27,143 nt of DNA from Flammeovirgaceae bacterium UBA5867 (lineage in GTDB: Bacteria > Bacteroidota > Bacteroidia > Cytophagales > Cyclobacteriaceae): contig DJFR01000246.1 in the NCBI GenBank assembly GCA_002432545.1, forward strand, positions 8,379 through 35,521, given 5' to 3'. This document shows, one piece after another, positions 8,277 through 15,640 of the stretch. Every line of letters begins with the position of its first letter. Position 1 is the first letter of the stretch. The translations under genes were made by a program, and so were the position numbers. The notes below the pieces were generated by a model. That model saw nothing but the letters and a program-made list of their open reading frames with translations. It ran no database searches and was not told where the DNA came from.

Positions 8277-8747
8277 ATGAAGCCAGGTGTTTTGTCGTGT
8301 GTTATCGTCATGGTCATGTGTCTTGCTGTGCAGGGAACTTTTGCTCAATCGAAAGCAAACAAACCAAAGGCTGTGTTGAATCACACTGCTATTTACGTTA
8401 AGGACGTAAAGGCAAGCGCAACGTTCTATCATACTATTGTTGGACTTGATACAATTCCCGAGCCGTTTCACGATGGCAAGCACGCGTGGTTTAGAATTGC
8501 TCCGGGAGTAGCGATGCACATTATACAAGGTGCTGCCGAAAGAAAAGAATACTATAAAAATCAACATACCTGTTTCAGTGTCTCATCGGTAGATGCATTT
8601 GCCGCCATACTGAAGAAAAATAATATTCCGTGGGAAGATCGCGATGGAGCAAAACTCGCCATAACAACACGTGTTGACGGAGTGAAGCAACTCTGGTTAC
8701 AAGATCCGGATGGTTACTGGATCGAGATCAACGATGCGAAAGAATAG
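8277..8747 (+). CDS. Secreted VOC (glyoxalase/bleomycin-resistance fold) protein, 156 aa
   Basis: A cleavable signal peptide (hydrophobic to about residue 22, cleavage near FAQ-S) precedes one VOC domain of two paired beta-alpha-beta-beta-beta modules. NHTAIYVKDVKASATFY opens the first module and LQDPDGYWIEIND closes the second, both classic for the fold. Likely metal ligands are His36, His81, His97 and Glu150, so a metal site appears intact, though His81 takes the place often held by Glu in glyoxalase I. VOC enzymes include glyoxalases, dioxygenases and antibiotic-binding proteins; this sequence does not decide which. A leader peptide is unusual, since most VOC proteins are cytosolic, and points to a periplasmic role. 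It follows the sensor kinase gene by 169 bp, so it is probably transcribed separately. Confidence 0.85.
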   Translation: MKPGVLSCVIVMVMCLAVQGTFAQSKANKPKAVLNHTAIYVKDVKASATFYHTIVGLDTIPEPFHDGKHAWFRIAPGVAMHIIQGAAERKEYYKNQHTCFSVSSVDAFAAILKKNNIPWEDRDGAKLAITTRVDGVKQLWLQDPDGYWIEINDAKE

Positions 8748-8749
8748 TG

Positions 8750-8772
8750 TATAGCATTAATTCATTGCTATA
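8750..8772. terminator. Weak hairpin TATAGCA / TGCTATA after the VOC gene
   Basis: Seven-bp arms (8750-8756, 8766-8772) with a 9-nt loop begin just past the stop, followed by a T-rich but not continuous tract. The AT-rich stem makes it a weak terminator candidate. Confidence 0.3.
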
Positions 8773-8866
8773 TATCAATCCTTCTTTTATTGTAATGCCG
8801 GGCTTGGTAAAGTGAGCACCTTTCTGTTATTTGTCATAGAGGACGTATAGTTCCGGTTTATACTGC

Positions 8867-10039
8867 GTGCACGATCAGCGAAAATATAGTATTCAGGTAT
8901 ATCACTTTGCAATCTTGTTATTGCTTTGGATTGTCGTGCATATACTGCTGGTTCACCAGTATGGCTTGCGCAACCTGCACGATGCCGTGAGTTATATAAG
9001 ACGTGCCGATTACCTGCTGGCGCATGGAAGACTGGAAGACCCGCAGGATATTTTTTACGCAGTGCCGATTAGTCTCATGGCGCTTTTCCGATGGCTGTCC
9101 CCGACACAACTGGTAGCCTACCTGTTTTTTCAAAGTGTTATCTCGGGCCTTGCTACAGTTGCGCTATACCGTGCAGCCGCACGGGTCTTTAACAATCCAC
9201 TGGCCGGATTTGCCGCTGGAATAATTTTTTTACTATGGTGGGATAATATACAATGGAACACCACTACCATGACCGAGTCGCTGGCATGCAGTGTTATTTG
9301 TTTTACACTCTATCGGTTAACTCGTTTCACCGGTTCTGTGAAAGATTATGGTTGGATCATTGTACTGCTCGCACTTAATTTCTTTACGCGTCCTACCGGT
9401 ATAGTTATAATCGTTGCTACGCTCGCTTTTTTATTGCATTACTATCGGCATGACATCCGCAGAAATTCTAAAGTTATGCTCGTAGGTATACCTTGTTTGC
9501 TGGTGCTGGCCTATATATCAGCTGACCAGATGTTTTCCAAATGGGACTTTACGGAACAATATCAAAAAGGTAACATCGTAACATATATGGATGTTATTGA
9601 AGGTGGTGATCTATATAGCAGTGAAATGCGCCTGGATACCAGCGGTATAATCGTAACACAACAGGAACCATCGGTGTGGAAGATCGTAACGTTCATCGTC
9701 AATAATCCTGTCCACTTTGCAAAGGCAGCCTGTCTCAAAGTATATTATTTAATGACAGGTATACGATCTTACTATTCAACATTGCATAATTTATATACAT
9801 TGATCTGGATGACGCTTATCTATATCTTGTATTACACAGGCTGGCGAAGCATAACCAACCCATCCATTCGGTTTTTTACGATCGTTGTTGTCATTCTTAA
9901 CGGTTGTCTCATTGCAATCTCCACCATAGATTGGGACAATCGCTTTTATATCCCGATGGAGCCCGGCATTGTGCTGCTCGCAGGTGGTGGCGTTGCATAT
10001 ATTGTAGATCGTGTAAAAGCGCGCAGGGTTTCGCAATAA
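8867..10039 (+). CDS. Polytopic membrane protein, GT-C/PMT-like (family 39-type) glycosyltransferase candidate, 390 aa
   Basis: The protein has about nine or ten transmembrane helices from residue 10 to the C-terminus. Just after the first helix comes HDAVSYIRRADYLLAHG, matching the acidic-residue loop (D-x-x-S-Y-x-x-x-A) found after helix 1 of GT-C enzymes of the ArnT/PMT kind, which move a sugar from a polyprenyl-phosphate donor on the outer face of the inner membrane. A later FFTRPTG motif is also common in that group. The start is GTG at 8867: there is an in-frame stop at 8837 and no upstream ATG, and the first internal Met lies inside a later helix, so GTG is the only sensible choice. 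It lacks the soluble C-terminal domain of many family-39 enzymes. It stands alone, about 120 bp after the VOC gene. Confidence 0.7.
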   Translation: MHDQRKYSIQVYHFAILLLLWIVVHILLVHQYGLRNLHDAVSYIRRADYLLAHGRLEDPQDIFYAVPISLMALFRWLSPTQLVAYLFFQSVISGLATVALYRAAARVFNNPLAGFAAGIIFLLWWDNIQWNTTTMTESLACSVICFTLYRLTRFTGSVKDYGWIIVLLALNFFTRPTGIVIIVATLAFLLHYYRHDIRRNSKVMLVGIPCLLVLAYISADQMFSKWDFTEQYQKGNIVTYMDVIEGGDLYSSEMRLDTSGIIVTQQEPSVWKIVTFIVNNPVHFAKAACLKVYYLMTGIRSYYSTLHNLYTLIWMTLIYILYYTGWRSITNPSIRFFTIVVVILNGCLIAISTIDWDNRFYIPMEPGIVLLAGGGVAYIVDRVKARRVSQ

Positions 10040-10051
10040 TTTGCAGTAAGG

Positions 10052-10082
10052 TCTGTTAAACAGAAACGGAGTTTTATCTTTG
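10052..10082 (+). promoter_or_regulatory. Promoter with overlapping dyad before the WG-repeat gene
   Basis: TATCTTTG at 10075-10082 is an exact TAnnTTTG -7 box. About 19 bp upstream, at the -33 position, lies TCTG inside a perfect dyad TCTGTT-A-AACAGA (10052-10064). A repressor bound to the dyad would cover the -33 region. The leader before the ATG at 10189 would be roughly 100 nt. Confidence 0.55.
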
Positions 10083-10188
10083 TAAACTTATTACGCGATC
10101 ATCCGTATATTCAATCCGAAATCAGGTCATTCTCTTGATCTTGTGAGAGAATGGTCATAAAAAAAGTAACTCTATAACCCTAATAATC

Positions 10189-11241
10189 ATGAACAGGAAA
10201 AAGGTCTTTGGTTTTGTCCTGGCGATCCTTCTCATCGGATCCAGTGCCATGGCGCAACAGTATGTAACACAGGTTAAATCCAGCAACAAAAAGTGGGGCT
10301 ATGTAAATCAGAAAGGTGATGTGATCATTGAGCCGCAATTTGAAAAATGCTATGAATTTTCTCCCGATGGTTACGCTCCCATTTATGACACCAAGAACAG
10401 ACAATATTATTTTATCAATCCGAAAGGAGAGAAGCTTCAAACGGAAGTGAGCGGTTTCAAACTGATCGATGGTTTTGGAATTGACCTGAAAGGATTTGAA
10501 GATGGTCTTGTGCCCGTGAAGGTCGGAGAGAAATGGGGCTACATGAATACAAGTGGTAAGCTTGCTATACCTGCGCAGTATGATGAGCCAACAGCGTTTA
10601 GCAGTGGTCATGCTTCTGTTAAAAACGGTTCGGCCTATGTTGTACTGAATACAAAAGGTGAAGAGACCCCGGTAGCGGGTAATGTCGTTGACATTAAAGC
10701 GTTCTCGGAAAAGCTTGCACCTTTCCGCGCGGCTGATAAAAAATTCGGATTTATAGACACCAATGGTAAAGTTGCTATACCGGCACAGTTTGAAAGTGTA
10801 GGCTATTTTAAGAATGGACTTGCCTGGGCAAAAACGATGGATAAGAAAGTTGGCTATATCAATCCGCAGGGTGAGTGGGTTATCAAACCACAATTTGATG
10901 TTGCAAAAGAGTTCGATGCGAAGAGCGGTATGGCCCGTATCAAACAAGGCGATCAGTGGGGCTATGTCTCGAAGACAGGCGATGTTTTGCATGTAAATGA
11001 TACCGACCTGTTTGGTGATTTCTCTAACGGTCTTGCACAGGGACGCAAGAACGAAAAGATTGGTTTCTTCAACAGTAAAGGTGAGTGGGTTATCGCACCA
11101 CAGTTTGATGGCTCGCGCGATTTTAAAAATGGTTATGCAGCCGCCAAGAAAAACGACAAGTGGGGTATGATCAACACCGAAGGCAAGTGGGTGATAGAAC
11201 CAACGTTTGACGCGATAAAAGACATGGAGCTAATCAAGTAG
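10189..11241 (+). CDS. Exported WG-repeat (KWG) protein, 350 aa
   Basis: A signal peptide (MNRKKVFGFVLAILLIGSSAMAQQ, shown here only in outline: basic start, hydrophobic core, cleavage near AMA-Q) is followed by about seven WG beta-hairpin repeats of 40-55 residues. Each has a K/Q-W/F/V-G-Y/F/M core, a turn with G-K/E/D and then a strand such as VIEPQF, IPAQF, VIKPQF or VIAPQF. The fifth repeat is degenerate: it lacks the usual IxPQF strand and has VLHVNDTD instead. WG repeats are beta-rich protein- or ligand-binding scaffolds; no enzymatic role is expected. The export signal places it in the periplasm or outside. It is a single-gene unit with its own promoter and terminator. Confidence 0.9.
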   Translation: MNRKKVFGFVLAILLIGSSAMAQQYVTQVKSSNKKWGYVNQKGDVIIEPQFEKCYEFSPDGYAPIYDTKNRQYYFINPKGEKLQTEVSGFKLIDGFGIDLKGFEDGLVPVKVGEKWGYMNTSGKLAIPAQYDEPTAFSSGHASVKNGSAYVVLNTKGEETPVAGNVVDIKAFSEKLAPFRAADKKFGFIDTNGKVAIPAQFESVGYFKNGLAWAKTMDKKVGYINPQGEWVIKPQFDVAKEFDAKSGMARIKQGDQWGYVSKTGDVLHVNDTDLFGDFSNGLAQGRKNEKIGFFNSKGEWVIAPQFDGSRDFKNGYAAAKKNDKWGMINTEGKWVIEPTFDAIKDMELIK

Positions 11242-11264
11242 TAAAATATTTTCTCTTCCACAAG

Positions 11265-11296
11265 AAGCCATTCAGCAATACTGAGTGGCTTTTTTT
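11265..11296 (+). terminator. Rho-independent terminator of the WG-repeat gene
   Basis: A stem of AAGCCA-T-TCAG pairs with CTGA-G-TGGCTT (one T-G wobble) around the loop CAATA, followed at once by a run of seven T residues. It begins 24 bp after the stop at 11241. Confidence 0.85.
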
Positions 11297-11620
11297 ATGT
11301 TGTTATATATATAGTACAATTCCGTTGAACTCTTTCCCGCAACCAGTGGGCACGCAGTCAGCGGCCTTCTCTCGCAGCTCAAGGCTCAAAGCTCGCAACT
11401 TCTATATATACCTTGTTTAGTGGTAGTATATATGGGCATATATCCTAGACTTATAAAACGCTGCAGGTGCTGCAGATAGTTATAGTTCTTCGCGTAAATC
11501 CCAGCGTTTGTCGCAAAGCTCACCATCGTCCCCAAGATTTCGATTACCCGTGTCGTTAGGGAGGTATAACAGCCAGATCGTGTTTAACGACACGGTAAAC
11601 CATAACCTTATAAATGTTAA
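11297..11620. other. Intergenic region of about 320 bp, rich in repeats and stem-loops
   Basis: No credible gene. It holds a low-complexity CTC/GCTC stretch at about 11372-11400, AT dyads around 11402-11435 (TATATATAC and GTATATAT), two CTGCAG words separated by GTG (11461-11475) inside an inverted repeat AAACGCTG (11456-11463) / CAGCGTTT (11502-11509), and the strong inverted repeat at 11543-11599 next to the downstream lipoprotein gene. The concentration of structure suggests a structured leader or a small RNA; no known riboswitch class is recognised. Confidence 0.5.
11543..11599. promoter_or_regulatory. Strong inverted repeat just before the DUF3500 lipoprotein gene
   Basis: CCGTGTCGTTA (11548-11558) pairs perfectly with TAACGACACGG (11585-11595), and pairing continues outward (TTAC with GTAA) past one extra C on the left arm. 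The 26-nt loop contains GGTATAAC. The right arm ends about 22 bp before the ATG at 11621, so in RNA it would form a leader hairpin near the ribosome site. It could also be a DNA operator with widely spaced arms. Confidence 0.6.
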
Positions 11621-13246
11621 ATGAACATGATGAAATCGATTAAAAAAACAATGCGAACGAAGACCGCAGTCCTGGTAAGCGCAGCAGTCGTGATGATGTG
11701 CTTATGCATAGTGACCGCGTGCAGTGACGATGATGACGACAGCACCACGGTATCGCCAACCATTACCAGCTTTACACCAACCAGCGGAGTAGTGGGTACA
11801 ACGGTAATTATTACCGGAACAAATTTCAGTACGACAGCTTCTGCCAATACTGTTACTTTTAATGGTATAGCAGCTACTGTTACTGCCGCTACAGCAACAC
11901 AACTTACCGTGACCGTACCCACCGGTGCTACTACCGGTAAAATTGTTGTTACCGTAAATAGCGTTGCAGCAACATCGGCCAGCGATTTTACGGTGACTAC
12001 TGCTGCTACGAGTGCACCGACTATTACCAGCTTTACACCAACGAGCGGATCAGAAGGTACAACCGTAACCATTACCGGTACAAATTTCAGTACCACGGCT
12101 GCCAATAATACCGTTGCCTTTAACGGTACTGCAGCTACAATAACAGCGGCAACAGCAACACAACTTACTGTAACCGTACCTACAGGGGCTACAACAGGTA
12201 AAATTACTGTATCGGTAAATACCAGCAGTACAACAGCAACATCAACGGATGACTTTACCGTAACAACAGCCACCACTGCTGATTGCAGTTCTGCTACTAC
12301 ACAAGTTGAAAAAATTGTTTGCCTCGCAGAAGCTTTCAAGGCAACACTTACCTCTTCGCAGATCGCTACGTTGCAGATCAGCTTTACTAAAGAGTATGCT
12401 ATACGCTGGTCTAATTTACCCTGCGGTGTAAGTTGCCGTAACGGTTTAGGATTCAGTACACTGACAGCAACGCAGCTGGCAGCAGCGAAAGCCGTCATTG
12501 CGGCAGCTGCTGGAACCACGACTGATGAAGGATATAGCGAGTTCTCGCAGATCAACGCAGCGGATGATGTACTTGGTACCAAGAGCGGTAACAGCAACAG
12601 TTACTCTTCCGGAAACTATATCATTGCGTTTCTCGGAACGCCAAGCACAACCGGCACCTGGATGCTGCAGTTTGGCGGACACCACTATGCACAGAATATA
12701 ACTTATAGCGGTGGCGTGGTAACAGGTGCTTCACCTTCACATCAAGGTATAGAACCGAAGTCGTGGACATCCGGCAGCACGACATACGCTCCGCTGAAAA
12801 CAGAACAGGCTGTGATGGCTGCAATGCTGGGCGGCCTTACTTCAACTCAACTTGCCAGTGCTAAATTATCGTCTACATTCAGCGATGTTGTATTGGGACC
12901 TGGCGCTGATGGAGAATTCCCGTCTTCAAAAGTTGGTTTAGCGGTAAGTACATTAACGACTACGCAGAAAGCATTGGTACTGGCTGCCATGAAGCCGTGG
13001 TTGCAGGATGTTGATGATGCTTCGGGCACATCATTGCTGGCTACGTATGAAAGCGAACTCGATCAGACTTATATAGCGTACTCAGGCAATGCTACACTTG
13101 CAAACAATGCTGACTATGTACGGATTGACGGACCGAGTGTATGGATTGAATTTGTTTGCCAGAACGGTGTAGTATATAGTGAGATACACTATCACGCTAT
13201 ATACCGCGACCATACCCGTGACTACGGTAACAACTTTACCTTCTGA
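11621..13246 (+). CDS. Surface-type lipoprotein with two IPT/TIG domains and a DUF3500 domain, 541 aa
   Basis: The leader ends in a lipobox (IVTAC, Cys34 from the first ATG) followed directly by SDDDDDS. An acidic run after the lipid Cys is the Bacteroidota signal for display of lipoproteins on the cell surface. Next come two Thr-rich IPT/TIG domains (about 45-130 and 132-217) that are near-copies, each opening with P-T-I-T-S-F-T-P-T-S-G. The rest (about 220-541) fits DUF3500: CGVSCRNGLGFSTLT, then MLQFGGHHYAQN at about 348-359 and PSHQGIEP. No enzymatic activity is established for DUF3500 to my knowledge. Several in-frame ATGs (11621, 11627, 11630, 11651) are possible; the last gives a more ordinary 24-residue leader. 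Its TGA overlaps the ATG of the HupE/UreJ-like gene by one base, a sign of translational coupling. Confidence 0.85.
   Translation: MNMMKSIKKTMRTKTAVLVSAAVVMMCLCIVTACSDDDDDSTTVSPTITSFTPTSGVVGTTVIITGTNFSTTASANTVTFNGIAATVTAATATQLTVTVPTGATTGKIVVTVNSVAATSASDFTVTTAATSAPTITSFTPTSGSEGTTVTITGTNFSTTAANNTVAFNGTAATITAATATQLTVTVPTGATTGKITVSVNTSSTTATSTDDFTVTTATTADCSSATTQVEKIVCLAEAFKATLTSSQIATLQISFTKEYAIRWSNLPCGVSCRNGLGFSTLTATQLAAAKAVIAAAAGTTTDEGYSEFSQINAADDVLGTKSGNSNSYSSGNYIIAFLGTPSTTGTWMLQFGGHHYAQNITYSGGVVTGASPSHQGIEPKSWTSGSTTYAPLKTEQAVMAAMLGGLTSTQLASAKLSSTFSDVVLGPGADGEFPSSKVGLAVSTLTTTQKALVLAAMKPWLQDVDDASGTSLLATYESELDQTYIAYSGNATLANNADYVRIDGPSVWIEFVCQNGVVYSEIHYHAIYRDHTRDYGNNFTF
11756..12270 (+). repeat. 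Tandem duplication of the IPT/TIG-coding segment
   Basis: Two copies with a period of 261 bp (87 codons; ATTACCAGC occurs at 11762 and 12023) are closely similar at the nucleotide level, and many differences are synonymous. This indicates fairly recent internal duplication or gene conversion. Confidence 0.75.
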
Positions 13247-14580
13247 TGATGAAGTGTTTTATATCCTTCCGTTGCGTGACGATACTCACGCAACGGCTTG
13301 GCTACCTGCTGATGCTTGCTCTGATCGTTGTATCGGGGCAGGCATTTGCTCATCCAATGCCTAACTCGCTGGTGCTGCTTGACCTGCAGCCCGATGGTGT
13401 AGCAGTCGAACTGCAGTTGCCACTGAGTGAACTTCAGCTTGCCTTCGGAAAAGATGTTAATCGCGATGCCTCAACCCTGGTGGAGCGACTGGGTACAGAA
13501 CTCCATGCCTATATTCTGGCGCATGTGCGACCGGTGAGTGATGACAACCGTGCATGGTCTGTTACCATACGCGATATGAAAGTTACTCCGGTAGAAGAAA
13601 GTGCGAGTGGTCCATACCAGGAACTTTCGGTAAACCTGTGGCTTCAGCCTCCGGCAGATGCAAGCAGCAGGATCTTTACATTGAATTACGATGTCATTAT
13701 TCATCAACTGGTAACGCATATAGCATTGGTATCCATCCGGCAGGATTGGGAGGGCGGTATATATACTGCTGAGTCTCCCGTAGAAGCCGGTGTTATACGA
13801 CTCGATGTTCGCAGCAATACTATTCCTCCGTTAAAGATCGCTCAAACCAATGGCGGTTACTGGAATGGTTTTGCGAGCATGGTAAAATTAGGTATACACC
13901 ATATAGCGGAAGGCACCGATCATTTGCTTTTTGTATTGGTACTTTTGCTCTCAGCACCCATGCTGGCACAGGGTGGTAAATGGAATACATTCGGAGGCAC
14001 GCGGTATACTTTAATGAGATTGTTTCATATTGTTACGGCGTTTACCATCGGGCATTCCGTTACACTGCTGGCCGGTGCATTGGGTTGGCTGCGTTTACCT
14101 TCTCAACCTGTGGAGATACTGATTGCATTTTCGATTTTAGTTTCTGCGGTTCATGCCTGGCGGCCTGTCTTCGCAGGACGCGAAGCCTATATAGCTGCAG
14201 GCTTCGGGTTGATTCACGGCCTGGCCTTTGCAGGAACTCTTGAAAATTTGGATCTGCCGGTAACGCCCATGTTGTTGAGTATACTCGGTTTTAATATTGG
14301 TATCGAGATCATGCAGCTTTTTGTTATAGCCATTACAATTCCGTGGCTCATCCTGCTCAGTAAAACAGTATTTTATAAAGGTATACGAATAGGAGGAGCT
14401 GTGCTGGCGGCCATCGCGGCACTGGGGTGGATCACGGAACGTTTTCTGGAACAAAACAATATACTTACGCAAACTATAGAACGCATGGCAACCTACAGCC
14501 ACTGGGTTGTGCTGGCACTTGCGTGTACTTCATTCGCGTGCCATATACTTGATAAGAGCAGAGACAGAAAAGCGGTATAA
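13246..14580 (+). CDS. HupE/UreJ-family membrane protein with N-terminal periplasmic domain, 444 aa
   Basis: A signal peptide is predicted to be cut at AFA-HPMPNS, so the mature protein would begin with His (His36 of the precursor). A periplasmic beta-rich domain of about 170 residues follows, then a membrane domain of about six or seven helices with the family's His/Asp motifs: HHIAEGTDHLLF (His218-His219 to Asp225-His226), FHIVTAFTIGHSVTL and GFGLIHGLAFAG. HupE and UreJ proteins are linked to nickel or cobalt uptake and share this pattern of in-membrane His residues; a metal-transport role here is inferred. The start overlaps the previous stop (TGATG), and a second ATG follows at once. Operon partner: the DUF3500 lipoprotein, so one may collect or sense at the surface while the other acts in the inner membrane. 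Confidence 0.85.
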   Translation: MMKCFISFRCVTILTQRLGYLLMLALIVVSGQAFAHPMPNSLVLLDLQPDGVAVELQLPLSELQLAFGKDVNRDASTLVERLGTELHAYILAHVRPVSDDNRAWSVTIRDMKVTPVEESASGPYQELSVNLWLQPPADASSRIFTLNYDVIIHQLVTHIALVSIRQDWEGGIYTAESPVEAGVIRLDVRSNTIPPLKIAQTNGGYWNGFASMVKLGIHHIAEGTDHLLFVLVLLLSAPMLAQGGKWNTFGGTRYTLMRLFHIVTAFTIGHSVTLLAGALGWLRLPSQPVEILIAFSILVSAVHAWRPVFAGREAYIAAGFGLIHGLAFAGTLENLDLPVTPMLLSILGFNIGIEIMQLFVIAITIPWLILLSKTVFYKGIRIGGAVLAAIAALGWITERFLEQNNILTQTIERMATYSHWVVLALACTSFACHILDKSRDRKAV

Positions 14581-14632
14581 AATATTCAGACGTAATGTAT
14601 AATGGAACACATCGGTATATCTTCCTTAAACA

Positions 14633-14673
14633 GAATAGCGCTGCCAAATGGTAAACATTCAACAGCGCTATTC
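14633..14673. terminator. Hairpin between convergent HupE/UreJ-like and yceI-like genes
   Basis: Perfect 11-bp arms GAATAGCGCTG (14633-14643) and CAGCGCTATTC (14663-14673) enclose a loop with a nested AATG/CATT pairing. It lies between two convergent stops and probably terminates or stabilises both transcripts, though neither side has a strong T-run. Confidence 0.6.
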
Positions 14674-14702
14674 GCTAAGAGAACTTAAAACGTTAACCGT
14701 AA

Positions 14703-15272
14703 TTAGTCTTTAGCAAACTCAGTGTTAGCGGTAATTGTAACTTCATCGCTAACGACAGCAGCAGGCGTACCAGCACCTACACCGAAGTCAGAGCGTTTGA
14801 TAGTACCGGTAACTTTAAACGCACCGATTGTTTTCTTTGTATAAGGGTGAACAGCAGTACCGTTAAATACAGCTTCCAATGTTACCGGCTTGGTTACACC
14901 GTGCAGTGTTAAGTTACCAGTAAGTGTATATGTGTTTTTACCTTTCTTCTTGAACGATGTGCTCTTGAAAGTGATGGTAGGGAATTTTTCAGCATCGAAG
15001 AAATCAGCGCCTTTCAGGTGGCCATCACGTTGATCGTTGTCAGTGTTGATTGTGTTAACGTCAGCAGTCAGTTCGATAACAGCATCAGAGAAATCTTCTT
15101 TAGAAGAAGTGATCTTGGCATCGAATGATTTGAAAGAACCATCTACTGTAGAGATCATCAAGTGAGTTACTCCGAAACCAAGTTTAGAGTGAGCTTTGTC
15201 TAATGACCAGGTTTGAGCAAATGCTGAAACTGCAAAAGCAAAAGCGATGAAGGATAATGTAAGCTTTTTCAT
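14703..15272 (-). CDS. YceI-family periplasmic lipocalin-like protein, 189 aa
   Basis: A signal peptide (MKKLTLSFIAFAFAVSAFAQ, cleavage after AFA) precedes a complete YceI domain. It starts with the usual W-x-L-D-x-A-H-S-K-L-G-F-G-V-T-H-L segment, then has VDGSFKSFD, the R-D-G-H-L-K-G motif before FFDAEKFPTITF, LTLHGVTKPVTLE, and a closing FKVTGTIKRSDFGVG. The fold is an extended lipocalin-like barrel that binds polyisoprenoid-type lipids in studied members; in many bacteria it responds to stress or acid. Length is normal. The gene is divergent from an HxlR-type regulator with about 350 bp between them, which suggests that regulator as a controller. Codon choice is plainer and less TATA-rich than in neighbours, which may mean higher expression. 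Confidence 0.93.
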   Translation of the reverse strand: MKKLTLSFIAFAFAVSAFAQTWSLDKAHSKLGFGVTHLMISTVDGSFKSFDAKITSSKEDFSDAVIELTADVNTINTDNDQRDGHLKGADFFDAEKFPTITFKSTSFKKKGKNTYTLTGNLTLHGVTKPVTLEAVFNGTAVHPYTKKTIGAFKVTGTIKRSDFGVGAGTPAAVVSDEVTITANTEFAKD

Positions 15273-15640
15273 TGATAAATTAATTTTTAGTGAAATTGTA
15301 TTATTTGTTTGTAATTGTTTTAAGTGTGCAAGTTAATTGGAATATACAGTCTTCTAATATTCTTTCAAAGGCGTTGACTTTCCGTGAAGGGCTAATCGTT
15401 GCAACAGAACATCATCGTTTTCATAAACGGGTGGTATGCATTTTCATGGCAGATACTATAAATCATCTAACTGTTGTTTTTTACTTCGCTGTCCCTAAAT
15501 GGGTGAGTTGCAATCCATCAGGTATTTAGTTACTTTTGGATACTCAAAGGTAAATGTATACTGAATTGCCGTGCAAGAACGTACCTCGCAGTCACTTACT
15601 TACCAAAAGGAAACTATAGGTGAAAATCAATGTGTTAGAC
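15273..15640. other. Divergent intergenic region between yceI-like and HxlR-type genes
   Basis: About 370 bp with no credible gene. It must carry promoters in both directions. The right part holds a good plus-strand promoter (15508-15538) and an imperfect dyad around 15530-15555 (TTAC-TTT ... AAAG-GTAA) overlapping its -7 box. CTTTTGG at about 15533-15539 recurs inverted as CCAAAAG near 15603-15609. These are candidate sites for the adjacent regulator. Confidence 0.45.
15508..15538 (+). promoter_or_regulatory. Bacteroidota promoter for the HxlR-type regulator
   Basis: TTG at 15508-15510 and TACTTTTG at 15531-15538 (exact TAnnTTTG) are separated by 20 bp, the expected -33/-7 spacing. Transcription would begin near 15545, giving a leader of about 95 nt to the ATG at 15641. 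Confidence 0.6.

Noticed and set aside
8114..8401. A 95-codon plus-strand frame overlapping the VOC gene start
   Set aside because: It overlaps the signal peptide of a well-supported gene and is rich in Cys, Phe and Arg, as expected of an off-frame reading.
10180..10992. A 270-codon minus-strand frame
   Set aside because: It lies wholly against the WG-repeat gene, whose signal peptide, repeats, promoter and terminator are clear. The antisense product has no recognisable domain.
11297..11620. CRISPR array in the repeat-rich gap
   Set aside because: The repeats are short, irregular and unevenly spaced, and there are no cas genes.
11617..12597. A 326-codon minus-strand frame rich in Val and Ala
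   Set aside because: It is the mirror of the Thr-rich IPT/TIG repeats (ACN codons read as Val- or Cys-type codons on the other strand) and shows the same duplication; the plus strand carries the leader and the domains.
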